DNA from: TMED108 sp964386795
GTDB lineage: Bacteria > Fidelibacterota > Marinisomatia > Marinisomatales > TCS55
DNA: 7,439 nt
Reading direction: 5' to 3'
Assembly: GCA_964386795.1 (NCBI GenBank)
Contig: CAYLUE010000062.1
Coordinates: 1-7,439, forward strand
Under the pieces are notes generated by a model. That model had not been told where the DNA came from, ran no database searches, and worked only from the letters and a program-made list of their open reading frames with translations. The position numbers and the translations under genes were made by a program. Positions 1-6,356 of this stretch are shown in pieces (position 1 is the stretch's first letter; each line of letters opens with the position of its first letter).

Positions 1-199
1 TAATCCCATAATATTTTGCATATTTGTTAGACTTGTAGCTTTCTTTATGCTGTTCGAACCTAATAGAAGGTTTTCTCGAAGATTGACCTACGTAGAAACA
101 TAAATTACCTTTGATATAACTAGGGTTTTTAATACGAAATTTTTTTATTTCTGCTACAGATTGGTCTAATTCTATAACATATACAAAAAATTGTCTCAT
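1..199 (-). CDS. GIY-YIG nuclease-fold protein, 3' end cut by window edge
   Basis: This is a partial gene: 66 codons are visible and the C-terminal part lies beyond position 1. The start is the ATG at 199-197. An in-frame TAG lies four codons upstream, with no other ATG, GTG or TTG between, which fixes the start. The translation has the two strands that name the GIY-YIG fold: VYVIEL at residues 6-11 and FYVGQS at 35-40. These are followed by an Arg (R47) and RFEQH at 47-51, and then by a YKSNKYAKYYG segment (55-65). This layout matches a family of small uncharacterised single-domain GIY-YIG proteins. The fold is known from homing endonucleases, UvrC and SLX4-SLX1-type nucleases, but the role of this subfamily is not established, and the downstream catalytic Glu is not visible here. 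It lies 36 bases after the MscS-type gene on the same strand, so the two are probably co-transcribed. No strong ribosome site is seen. I am sure of the fold and unsure of the function. Confidence 0.8.
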   Translation of the reverse strand, partial: MRQFFVYVIELDQSVAEIKKFRIKNPSYIKGNLCFYVGQSSRKPSIRFEQHKESYKSNKYAKYYGI

Positions 200-235
200 A
201 CACAGAATCTAGCTTTTGTAATTATAAATATTTAT

Positions 236-1438
236 CTATAATATTTTATTAAAATCATTTCCAGAAGGATTCTGAAAGACCTTTAAATCAAATTCTGGAA
301 CAACAGCAAGAAGATGATCAAAAATATCCGACTGTATGGCTTCATAATTAACCCAATCTGTATCATTTGCAAAAACATATATCTCAATCGGAAGCCCGCT
401 AGATGATGGCGAAAGCTGACGAACTAGGAATGTCATTTCATCGTGGATTTTATTGTGCTTGTGCAAGTAACCTTCTATATAGGCTCTAAACGTTCCAATG
501 TTAGTAAGGGATCTTCTGTTGATTAACCCATCTTCGATTACATTATTTTCCGTATTGTACTTATCAATATCAGATAGTTTTTGATTGATATATTTTCCAA
601 TAACCTTAAATTTTTTAAACCTCTCGGTCATTTCATTACTGCAAAACTTGATGCTATTCATATCAATGTTTATTGAGCGTTTAATTCTTCTTCCACCGCT
701 TTCTGACATACCTCTCCAATTTTTAAATGAAGAGTCCAAAAGTTTGTTGGTGGGAATAATGCTAATAGTCTTATCCCAGTTTTGAATCTTGATCGAATGC
801 AGGGCTATGTCTATCACATCGCCATCTGCTCCAAACTGAGGTGCTTCGATCCAGTCCCCCACTTTAAATAAGTCGTTGGAGCTAATCTGAACACTAGAAA
901 CAAGAGATAGAATCGTATCTTTGAATACAAGAAGCAAAACTGCAGTTAAGGCGCCCAGACCACTTAAAAAATATATGGGTGACCTACCTGTAAGAATGGC
1001 AATAACAATAATAAAACCAAATATTCCAACAAGTAACTTTGCTACCTGTACATAGCTTTTTATACTAAATTTTTCAGAAATGCTGCTTCTTGCATGCATC
1101 TCATTTAATGCATTCAATAAAGCATTTACAAACGAAATGAATATGATTGCTATTAATGAAAATAGCACCCTATCAAATATATCAGGCCAGGATAAGATAT
1201 TTTTAAAATTATAGATAAATATTAATGGTATTAATAGGGGTAATCTATTGAACACCTTTTTTTCTATAAGTACATCATCAAGTTCTGTAGAGGTTTTTTG
1301 AAAGAAGATGGAAATCGCTCGTAATAATATGCGACTAGAAATTAAATATAAAATTATACTAAATAAGATTACCACAGAATACAGAATATACCATCGGTCA
1401 TCTGTTATTGATAAAACTAGGTTTTGAAAATTTTGCAT
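236..1438 (-). CDS. ybdG: YbdG-type MscS family mechanosensitive channel
   Basis: This is a 400-residue inner-membrane protein of the MscS superfamily, close in length to E. coli YbdG (about 415). Such channels open under membrane tension and release solutes after osmotic downshock. Hydrophobic segments lie at about residues 17-37, 63-80, 88-110, 131-152 and 157-180, giving the five-helix plan of the YbdG group; the last is the pore-lining helix (SGLGALTAVLLLVFKD, 159-174). The MscS beta domain follows, with FKVGDWIEAP (191-200), GDVIDIALHSIKIQNWD (206-222) and IPTNKLL (228-234). NWRGMSESGGRRIKRS (240-255) is a YbdG-group signature. The C-terminal cytoplasmic domain (about 260-390) is well kept, and the gene is intact. 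The start is the ATG at 1438, with a GAAGAG-like ribosome site about nine bases upstream. It sits 45 bases after the histidine phosphatase gene, probably in one operon. The family assignment is firm; gating behaviour and any link to the neighbours are unknown. Confidence 0.92.
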   Translation of the reverse strand: MQNFQNLVLSITDDRWYILYSVVILFSIILYLISSRILLRAISIFFQKTSTELDDVLIEKKVFNRLPLLIPLIFIYNFKNILSWPDIFDRVLFSLIAIIFISFVNALLNALNEMHARSSISEKFSIKSYVQVAKLLVGIFGFIIVIAILTGRSPIYFLSGLGALTAVLLLVFKDTILSLVSSVQISSNDLFKVGDWIEAPQFGADGDVIDIALHSIKIQNWDKTISIIPTNKLLDSSFKNWRGMSESGGRRIKRSINIDMNSIKFCSNEMTERFKKFKVIGKYINQKLSDIDKYNTENNVIEDGLINRRSLTNIGTFRAYIEGYLHKHNKIHDEMTFLVRQLSPSSSGLPIEIYVFANDTDWVNYEAIQSDIFDHLLAVVPEFDLKVFQNPSGNDFNKIL

Positions 1439-1483
1439 AAATTGACTCTTCGCTTAAGTTATATTATTTTGCAAAGTATGAGT

Positions 1484-1972
1484 CTATAGACTTTTTGGTT
1501 GTTGATGCCATTCAAGTATTCCTGAGGAAAATTTAACTTTTAACCATGTATTAGTCTCAAAATTTATTTTAGCCATATTTGCAGTAGTAAAGTTAATGTA
1601 ATTTTGATTTGTTGCTCTTGAAATAAAAAAAGAAAAATTTGGCTCATGACCAACTAGACATATTGAGTTATAAACATCATCCTGGCTATGAATTAATTCA
1701 AGCAGAAAATCTGGAGAACCACCATATATCCCTCTTTCTAGGACTAGCTTAGATGTCCATTTTGCGCTATCGATAGCCAATTCAACTGTAGTCTTGGCAC
1801 GAACGGCTGTTGAAGAAATAACCAGTTCTGGAACCTGGTTTTTCTCAAATAAGAATTTTCCCATTTTTTTTGCTGCCTCCACCCCTCTTTTCGCAAGAGG
1901 CCTTTCATGGTCATTCCCGTAAGGTGCATGCCAGTCAGACTTTCCATGTCGAAATAATATCACAGATTTCAT
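1484..1972 (-). CDS. sixA: SixA-type phosphohistidine phosphatase
   Basis: This is a 162-residue cytoplasmic enzyme of the histidine phosphatase superfamily, SixA branch. E. coli SixA removes phosphate from phosphohistidine on signalling and phosphotransfer proteins through a covalent phospho-His intermediate. The RHGKSDW block at residues 8-14 carries the catalytic His9 and Arg8. SSTAVRAKTT (53-62) carries the second phosphate-binding Arg58. E79 is the probable general acid, and LVGHEPN (106-112) carries the second catalytic His109. Length and motif order match the SixA family, which is shorter than phosphoglycerate mutases because it lacks their insertions. The ATG at 1972 lies just two residues before the first strand, as is usual for this family, so the start is well supported. 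No Shine-Dalgarno sequence precedes it; a promoter placed for leaderless transcription does. It is the first gene of a likely three-gene minus-strand unit. The real substrate in this organism cannot be read from sequence. Confidence 0.9.
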   Translation of the reverse strand: MKSVILFRHGKSDWHAPYGNDHERPLAKRGVEAAKKMGKFLFEKNQVPELVISSTAVRAKTTVELAIDSAKWTSKLVLERGIYGGSPDFLLELIHSQDDVYNSICLVGHEPNFSFFISRATNQNYINFTTANMAKINFETNTWLKVKFSSGILEWHQQPKSL

Positions 1973-1978
1973 ACTGTT

Positions 1979-2006
1979 ATTATAATCACAATAACAATTT
2001 TACCAA
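1979..2006 (-). promoter_or_regulatory. Promoter of the sixA-type gene, placed for a leaderless transcript
   Basis: Read on the minus strand, a perfect TATAAT (-10) lies at 1984-1979. A TTGGTA (-35-like, four of six consensus bases) lies at 2006-2001, 16 bases further upstream. Only six bases (AACAGT) separate the -10 from the ATG at 1972, so initiation at the usual distance would fall on the A of the start codon. No Shine-Dalgarno sequence is present, which agrees with leaderless translation. The assignment assumes a sigma-70-like consensus in this organism. Confidence 0.55.
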
Positions 2007-2047
2007 AATCCTTAGTTTGTATTAGCTTAGTATTTGTTTTAAATTTT

Positions 2048-2067
2048 TATACTAATACCATAAGGAG
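2048..2067 (+). promoter_or_regulatory. Candidate -10 box and ribosome binding site of the barrel protein gene
   Basis: AAGGAG at 2062-2067 is a clear Shine-Dalgarno sequence ten bases before the ATG at 2078, and it fixes that start. TATACT at 2048-2053 could be a -10 box giving a short leader of about 18 bases. No good -35 hexamer is seen at the right distance, so the promoter part is weak while the ribosome site is convincing. The rest of the divergent gap shows nothing else I can name. Confidence 0.5.
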
Positions 2068-2077
2068 TGTGAAATAA

Positions 2078-2653
2078 ATGAAAAAATTAACTGTATTGCT
2101 TTTTGTTCTTACAACCTTTGCGTCAGCTCAACTAAGAGTAGGCTTGGATCTTTCTAGGACTGGAAAAGCTTCATATAGTGTTTCGAATGATGCAAAAGCT
2201 ATGTTTGTTTTGATGGGTGAGGAAATACCCGGTACTCAAAATTATACCGCGAAAGGGCTTGGTCTTAATATTGGCTATGAATTGATGCTCTTAAGTTTAG
2301 TTGGGGTTGGAGCTGAAATGAATCTTCCCCTTGGTGAAGAATGTGATAATGATGATGATAAATGCTATGAACCTGATACTCAATTTTTTGGATATGGTGT
2401 TGCTAAATTTCCAGTTTTTCCAATGGTACGCGGTGTAGTCAAAGGTGGATTGGTCATGTCAACGGAAAAAGATGTGGATCCAGGATTAGGCCTTGGTTTT
2501 GGCTTAAGGGTTAAACCGCCAGTTCTTCCTGTAGGAGTAGAGGCTAGTTATAATATCTATAATTTATCTAAAAACGAAGATCTGGGGTTCGGTGATATTG
2601 GTATGGATCTCAGACAAGGTTATTTTAACCTCTCTGCAACATATTCATTTTAA
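2078..2653 (+). CDS. Small secreted outer-membrane beta-barrel protein, uncharacterised
   Basis: This is a 191-residue protein with a clean signal peptide: a Lys-rich start, a hydrophobic core at residues 4-14, and ASA before Gln18 as the probable cleavage site. The mature part is made of short alternating strands rich in Gly and aromatic residues, for example LGLNIGYELMLL (61-72), VGVGAEMNLPL (75-85), GYGVAKFPVFP (105-115), GLGLGFGLRVK (136-146), VGVEASYNIYNL (152-163) and YFNLSATYSF (182-191). It ends in Phe, the typical signal for outer-membrane barrel assembly. This fits a small barrel of roughly eight strands, like many OmpW/OmpX-sized or PorT-like proteins of the FCB group. Between two strands is an acidic loop with two cysteines, CDNDDDKC (89-96), which may form a disulfide and bind a cation. 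I do not recognise a named family. The gene has its own ribosome site and terminator, so it is probably monocistronic. Confidence 0.75.
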   Translation: MKKLTVLLFVLTTFASAQLRVGLDLSRTGKASYSVSNDAKAMFVLMGEEIPGTQNYTAKGLGLNIGYELMLLSLVGVGAEMNLPLGEECDNDDDKCYEPDTQFFGYGVAKFPVFPMVRGVVKGGLVMSTEKDVDPGLGLGFGLRVKPPVLPVGVEASYNIYNLSKNEDLGFGDIGMDLRQGYFNLSATYSF

Positions 2654-2677
2654 TTATAAATAATACACTTTAATGCT

Positions 2678-2709
2678 ATAAAAGCCTCGGTTTGTACTGG
2701 GGCTTTTAT
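2678..2709. terminator. Hairpin terminator shared by two convergent genes
   Basis: ATAAAAGCCTC (2678-2688) pairs with GGGGCTTTTAT (2699-2709) over 11 base pairs, one of them G-U, around a ten-base loop. On the plus strand the stem is followed by further T-rich sequence, a good intrinsic terminator 24 bases after the barrel gene stop. On the minus strand the stem also ends in CTTTTAT, so it can act in both directions. It contains the TAA stop (2708-2706) of the hydrolase gene. Confidence 0.8.
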
Positions 2710-3452
2710 TTTATATTCATACTCTGTACGATTTGCTGACATTTCTTAGCATCGCCTGTTTCTACCATTCCCAAAAAAACTTTTTTCCCATTTTCATCTT
2801 TGCGATCAAATCTCCTATAAAGACCCTTAGGAGACTTTCCAGTCAGTACTTTTAAAAAAACGCACGCAGCAAGATAGGTACCTACCGGAGAAGGATGCTT
2901 GTTATCGCTAGTATATAGTGAAATTTCAGGATATTCTGCTTGAAAAAGACGAAAAGCTGTGCCAACCGGCACAAGGGTAACATTATCAGATAAAATAGGT
3001 TTTAATGCGTATTGAATTGGATCGATACCATCGTAGCTAGTACCTTTCATTAAAGGTACCGGCCATGTGCCGTAAATATAAACATTTGCATTAACTGATT
3101 CGGAAAGGTCGATAAATCTTTTAAAGTAATCCATAGACTCTTGAGTTTTCTTAACTGGATTTGTACTGTAGTCCTGCAAAATAATTTTATCAAAACTGCT
3201 ATTTTGTATTTTATTTTTTGTGGAAAGGTTCTTTTTTCCAGTCCAATGATCCTTTAGACTGGCTCCCCCTGCTGTTGATTGATAGACATCAAGATTAATA
3301 CCTTTCTCTTTTGCCATTGATTCTACTACTAGAGGCAGATTGAAATAGAATGTAAAGCTATTGCCTACAAATAAAACTTTTTCAGCTGTACCCTTTTGCG
3401 CGCTCGCAAAAACAAATATAAATAAAAATCCTATATAACGAATATGTTTCAT
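2706..3452 (-). CDS. Secreted SGNH/GDSL-type hydrolase (DUF4886-like)
   Basis: This is a secreted hydrolase of the SGNH fold, 248 residues from the chosen start. The family includes esterases and carbohydrate deacetylases acting on outer-envelope or imported substrates. The signal peptide runs from M1 to about A18 (ASA before Gln19). Block I is VGNSFT (29-34) with nucleophile Ser32. The block II Gly is in STAGGAS (59-65). Block V is DNKHPS (183-188), carrying the Asp183 and His186 pair. The usual block III Asn is not seen; LQDYS (92-96) stands in its place, similar to the LQ-x-x-S pattern of DUF4886-like proteins. I chose the ATG at 3452 because it gives a compact signal peptide and has a purine-rich GAAAGAAGA ribosome site upstream. 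The in-frame ATG at 3470 would add six residues but has no ribosome site. The gene converges on the barrel gene and diverges from the M16 peptidase gene. The substrate is unknown. Confidence 0.82.
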   Translation of the reverse strand: MKHIRYIGFLFIFVFASAQKGTAEKVLFVGNSFTFYFNLPLVVESMAKEKGINLDVYQSTAGGASLKDHWTGKKNLSTKNKIQNSSFDKIILQDYSTNPVKKTQESMDYFKRFIDLSESVNANVYIYGTWPVPLMKGTSYDGIDPIQYALKPILSDNVTLVPVGTAFRLFQAEYPEISLYTSDNKHPSPVGTYLAACVFLKVLTGKSPKGLYRRFDRKDENGKKVFLGMVETGDAKKCQQIVQSMNIK

Positions 3453-3473
3453 TATTATCTTCTTTCCCATATT

Positions 3474-3496
3474 TTACAAAACTCTATTACAAAACT
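3474..3496. repeat. Short direct repeat in the divergent intergenic gap
   Basis: TTACAAAACT occurs exactly twice, at 3474-3483 and 3487-3496, with a 13-base period and CTA between the copies. It occupies most of the space between the hydrolase and peptidase genes, where divergent promoters or an operator would lie. On the minus strand the second copy forms TAGTTTTG, which fits the TAnnTTTG form of the Bacteroidota -7 box, but no partner -33 TTG is seen. A regulatory role is only a guess. Confidence 0.4.
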
Positions 3497-3507
3497 AGGT
3501 AAACATA

Positions 3508-6330
3508 ATGAAAAAAATTATAGCTATATCATTTATTTCTTTTATAATCAGCTGCTCATCAGATACCAGCAAAACATTTAAAATTGATTACGAAAAATTT
3601 GAACTTGATAACGGACTTACCGTAATCATGCATCAAGACAAATCCGATCCGCTAGTTGCGATGGCAACCGTAGTACATGTTGGTTCAAACAGGGAAAAAC
3701 CAGGTAGAACTGGTTTTGCTCATTTTTTTGAACATGTTTCTTTTACAGCATCTGAAAACACGCCTAGAGGTGCACATAGGCTATTAATACCAACATGGGG
3801 AGGTCAACGAAACGGGGGTACCAGTTTTGATTTTACTTATTACTACGGAGTAGTTCCCAAAGATGCAATGGAAAAGTTAGCATGGGTTACCTCTGATATG
3901 TTGGGTTTTGTATTAAACACCGTTGATGAACAAACGTTAGAGGGAGAAAAACAAGTTGTCAAAAATGAGAAGCGGCAGCGCGTTGACAACCAACCGTATG
4001 GCCATAGCAGAGGTATAATCTTAAAAGCTCTCTACCCTAAAGGACATCCCTACAGCTGGTCTGTTATAGGTGACTTAGAAGACTTGCAGGCTGCTACAAT
4101 AGATGATGTTAAAGAATTTTATAATGAATTTTATGGGCCAAGTAATACCACTCTCGTTATAGCAGGTGATATTGATTTCACTGAAACCAAAAAGATGACA
4201 GAAAGATGGTTTGGAGAAATTAAGCCATCGATGAATATCACTGATGACCCAAAACCTCAACTTATTACTTTAGAGAATTCAAAAAAATTATACCATTTAG
4301 ATCAATTTGCAAAACTTCCTGAATTGCGAATAGTGTTTCCAACTATACAAAATTACCATCCAGACGCATATGCTCTCAACACATTGGCGGATCTATTATC
4401 CGATGGTAAAAATTCCCCTTTTTACAAAGAAATTGTCGAGAATCAAAAAATAGCTCCATCCGCCTCTGCATCTAATTATTCATCGGAAATCTCAGGTGAA
4501 TTCACTATGCGAGTACGAACAAATCCCAATGTGAGCCTTGATGATGTTTATAGTGCAATTACAACTGCTTTGAAGAACTTTGAAAAAGACGGCATTAATG
4601 ATAAAGATTTGCGACGTATAAAAGCTGGACAGGAAACTGCATTTTGGAATGGAATTTCAACTAACCTCAACAAAGCGCTACAACTTGGACTTTACAATGA
4701 ATACGCTGGTGATCCAGGATTCATTGGTCAAGACATCAAAAATATTCTTAATGTCTCAAAACAAGATGTACAGCGTGTTTATAATAAATACATAAAAAAT
4801 AAAAATGCTATATATCTAAGCGTAGTGCCTGAATCTCAATTAGACTTAGTCCTGTCTGGATCAGAAGAAGCCTATATAAAAGAAGAAGTGGTTGCTCAAG
4901 GCGTTGAAAAAGAATTCAAGATGAAATATGGTGATAATAATTCAAATGTTGAAAAGACCCCAACGGCTTATGATAGATCTGAACCTAGCTTAGGTAAGTT
5001 ACCGCTTCTACAGGTTCCCGAAGTTTGGAGAAGCGATCTTTCAAACGGTATTAAACTTTATGGAATTGAGAATAATGAGCTTCCCCTCGTTCAGTTCTCT
5101 ATGAGAATTAATGGTGGACAATCCTTAGACAAAACAGATAAAGAAGGTACAGCTTTAATGCTTGGCGCAATGCTTAAAGAAGGAACTAGTAGTAAGACTC
5201 CAGCGGAGCTTGAGGAAGCCATAGACCTTTTAGGGTCTTCGATATCTGTTTCTGCTGGATTAGAGGCAATGTACATATCAGGAAATACATTGGCAAAAAA
5301 CTTTGATGAAACAATTGCCCTTGTTACTGAAATGCTTACTGAACCACGATGGGATGAACAGGCCTTTGATATTGTAAAGAACCGTAGACTAAATGCTATC
5401 AAGCAAAGAAAAACAAGTGCACAGTCAATTGCATTCAATGCTTTAGCAAAACAACTGTACGGACAGGGCCATCCTGCATCAACTCCTATTGGAGGAATAG
5501 AGAGCACGGTGAAATCTATCACTATGGATGATATAAAGAATTATTTTCAACAAAATATCTCTCCAAAAGTATCTCACTTCCATGTCGCAGGAAAAATAAC
5601 TCAAAGCACAATTGAAGAATCTTTACAACAACTATCAGATAGATGGAGTGGAAAGGAAGTCAATATTCCAACAATATCATCATCTAAGGCCCCATCTAGT
5701 TCAAAAGTATTCTTTATTGATATACCAGGCTCAAAACAGTCAGCAATTACCGTAGGTACCCTAACCATACCAGGGGGAAATCCTGACCTCTACAAACTAA
5801 ATGTTGTCAACAATAGACTTGGTGGAGGAATGGAGGCTAGGCTAATGCGTACACTTCGACTAGAAAAAGGGTATACGTATGGAGCAGGTTCTTTTCTTCG
5901 TGAAAATACATATCAAACACCTTTTTATGCATATTCACAAGTCAGGAGCAATGTGACGCTTGAATCCCTTCAGATATTCAAAGATATAATCAACGGGTAC
6001 GCTAAATCGTATAATAGTGAGGATCTTGAGTTAACCAAGAATAAGCTCATCAAGCAGAATGCTTTACGATTTGAGAGATTAGGAAGCTTAATAGATATGT
6101 TAGATACGATGAGTGAATTTGATTATCCAGATACATATATTCAAAACCAGCAGGATATACTAACCTCTATGAATCTTAATGATGCTCGTTCTATCGCAGA
6201 ATCACGGTTCAATGCAAATAAAATGTATTTTGTTATTGCTGGAGATGCAAAAACACAACTTGATCGAATTCAAAAATTGGGATATGGAAAACCAATTATT
6301 CTTGACAGAGAAGGTAATAAGATAAATTAA
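3508..6330 (+). CDS. Lipoprotein M16 zinc peptidase, two-half single chain
   Basis: This is a 940-residue metalloprotease of family M16 (insulinase/pitrilysin-like), which cuts unfolded peptides inside a closed clamshell chamber. The N-terminus is a lipoprotein signal with lipobox IISC, so Cys16 should be lipidated; Ser at +2 favours export to the outer membrane in systems that use an Asp retention rule. The N-terminal half has the inverted zinc motif HFFEH (72-76), with His72 and His76 as ligands and Glu75 as the catalytic base. EGEKQVVKNEKRQ (145-157) supplies Glu154 as the third ligand and Glu147 seven residues before it. The C-terminal half starts near residue 512. At the equivalent place HxxEH is replaced by LMLGA (550-554), so it is catalytically dead, but it keeps the substrate-binding R/Y-type region RLEKGYTYGAG (784-794). 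A linker spans about 455-505. Length is like PqqL-type full-length M16 proteins. A weak AGGT ribosome site lies seven bases upstream. The prenol kinase fusion gene follows after 20 bases, probably in the same transcript. Confidence 0.93.
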   Translation: MKKIIAISFISFIISCSSDTSKTFKIDYEKFELDNGLTVIMHQDKSDPLVAMATVVHVGSNREKPGRTGFAHFFEHVSFTASENTPRGAHRLLIPTWGGQRNGGTSFDFTYYYGVVPKDAMEKLAWVTSDMLGFVLNTVDEQTLEGEKQVVKNEKRQRVDNQPYGHSRGIILKALYPKGHPYSWSVIGDLEDLQAATIDDVKEFYNEFYGPSNTTLVIAGDIDFTETKKMTERWFGEIKPSMNITDDPKPQLITLENSKKLYHLDQFAKLPELRIVFPTIQNYHPDAYALNTLADLLSDGKNSPFYKEIVENQKIAPSASASNYSSEISGEFTMRVRTNPNVSLDDVYSAITTALKNFEKDGINDKDLRRIKAGQETAFWNGISTNLNKALQLGLYNEYAGDPGFIGQDIKNILNVSKQDVQRVYNKYIKNKNAIYLSVVPESQLDLVLSGSEEAYIKEEVVAQGVEKEFKMKYGDNNSNVEKTPTAYDRSEPSLGKLPLLQVPEVWRSDLSNGIKLYGIENNELPLVQFSMRINGGQSLDKTDKEGTALMLGAMLKEGTSSKTPAELEEAIDLLGSSISVSAGLEAMYISGNTLAKNFDETIALVTEMLTEPRWDEQAFDIVKNRRLNAIKQRKTSAQSIAFNALAKQLYGQGHPASTPIGGIESTVKSITMDDIKNYFQQNISPKVSHFHVAGKITQSTIEESLQQLSDRWSGKEVNIPTISSSKAPSSSKVFFIDIPGSKQSAITVGTLTIPGGNPDLYKLNVVNNRLGGGMEARLMRTLRLEKGYTYGAGSFLRENTYQTPFYAYSQVRSNVTLESLQIFKDIINGYAKSYNSEDLELTKNKLIKQNALRFERLGSLIDMLDTMSEFDYPDTYIQNQQDILTSMNLNDARSIAESRFNANKMYFVIAGDAKTQLDRIQKLGYGKPIILDREGNKIN

Positions 6331-6342
6331 TCATAAATAATT

Positions 6343-6356
6343 AGGATGTAATCATC
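6343..6356 (+). promoter_or_regulatory. Ribosome site and probable non-canonical start region of the prenol kinase fusion
   Basis: AGGA at 6343-6346 is the only Shine-Dalgarno-like sequence before the gene. The gene's frame is closed by a TAG at 6342-6344 that overlaps it. Two ATC codons, at 6351-6353 and 6354-6356, lie four and seven bases downstream, and the second has the better spacing. The ATG at 6346 is out of frame and is followed at once by TAA (6349-6351). So the start is either ATC or a codon altered by mutation or sequence error. Confidence 0.45.

Noticed and set aside
585..785. A 66-codon plus-strand open frame inside the channel gene
   Set aside because: It is antisense to the conserved MscS C-terminal region. 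Its hydrophobic look is an artefact of reading the complement of polar codons.
1744..1947. A 67-codon minus-strand open frame in another frame of the phosphatase gene
   Set aside because: It overlaps the catalytic-motif-bearing frame of the SixA-type gene and has no recognisable domain.
1981..1986. TATAAT on the plus strand as a promoter for the barrel gene
   Set aside because: It overlaps the minus-strand -10 because the sequence is nearly palindromic, has no matching -35, and would give a leader of about 85 bases; the minus-strand reading fits much better.
2017..2037. Bacteroidota-type -33/-7 promoter (TTG and TAnnTTTG) in the divergent gap
   Set aside because: TTAGTTTG and TAGTATTTG come close, but neither matches TAnnTTTG exactly at a proper spacing from a TTG.
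4075..4260. A 61-codon minus-strand open frame inside the peptidase gene
   Set aside because: It is antisense to conserved M16 sequence, and nothing supports expression.
5091..5522. A 143-codon open frame on the minus strand inside the peptidase gene
   Set aside because: It lies wholly antisense to a well-supported M16 domain, shows no family resemblance and has no ribosome site; it is a by-product of the codon use of the peptidase gene.
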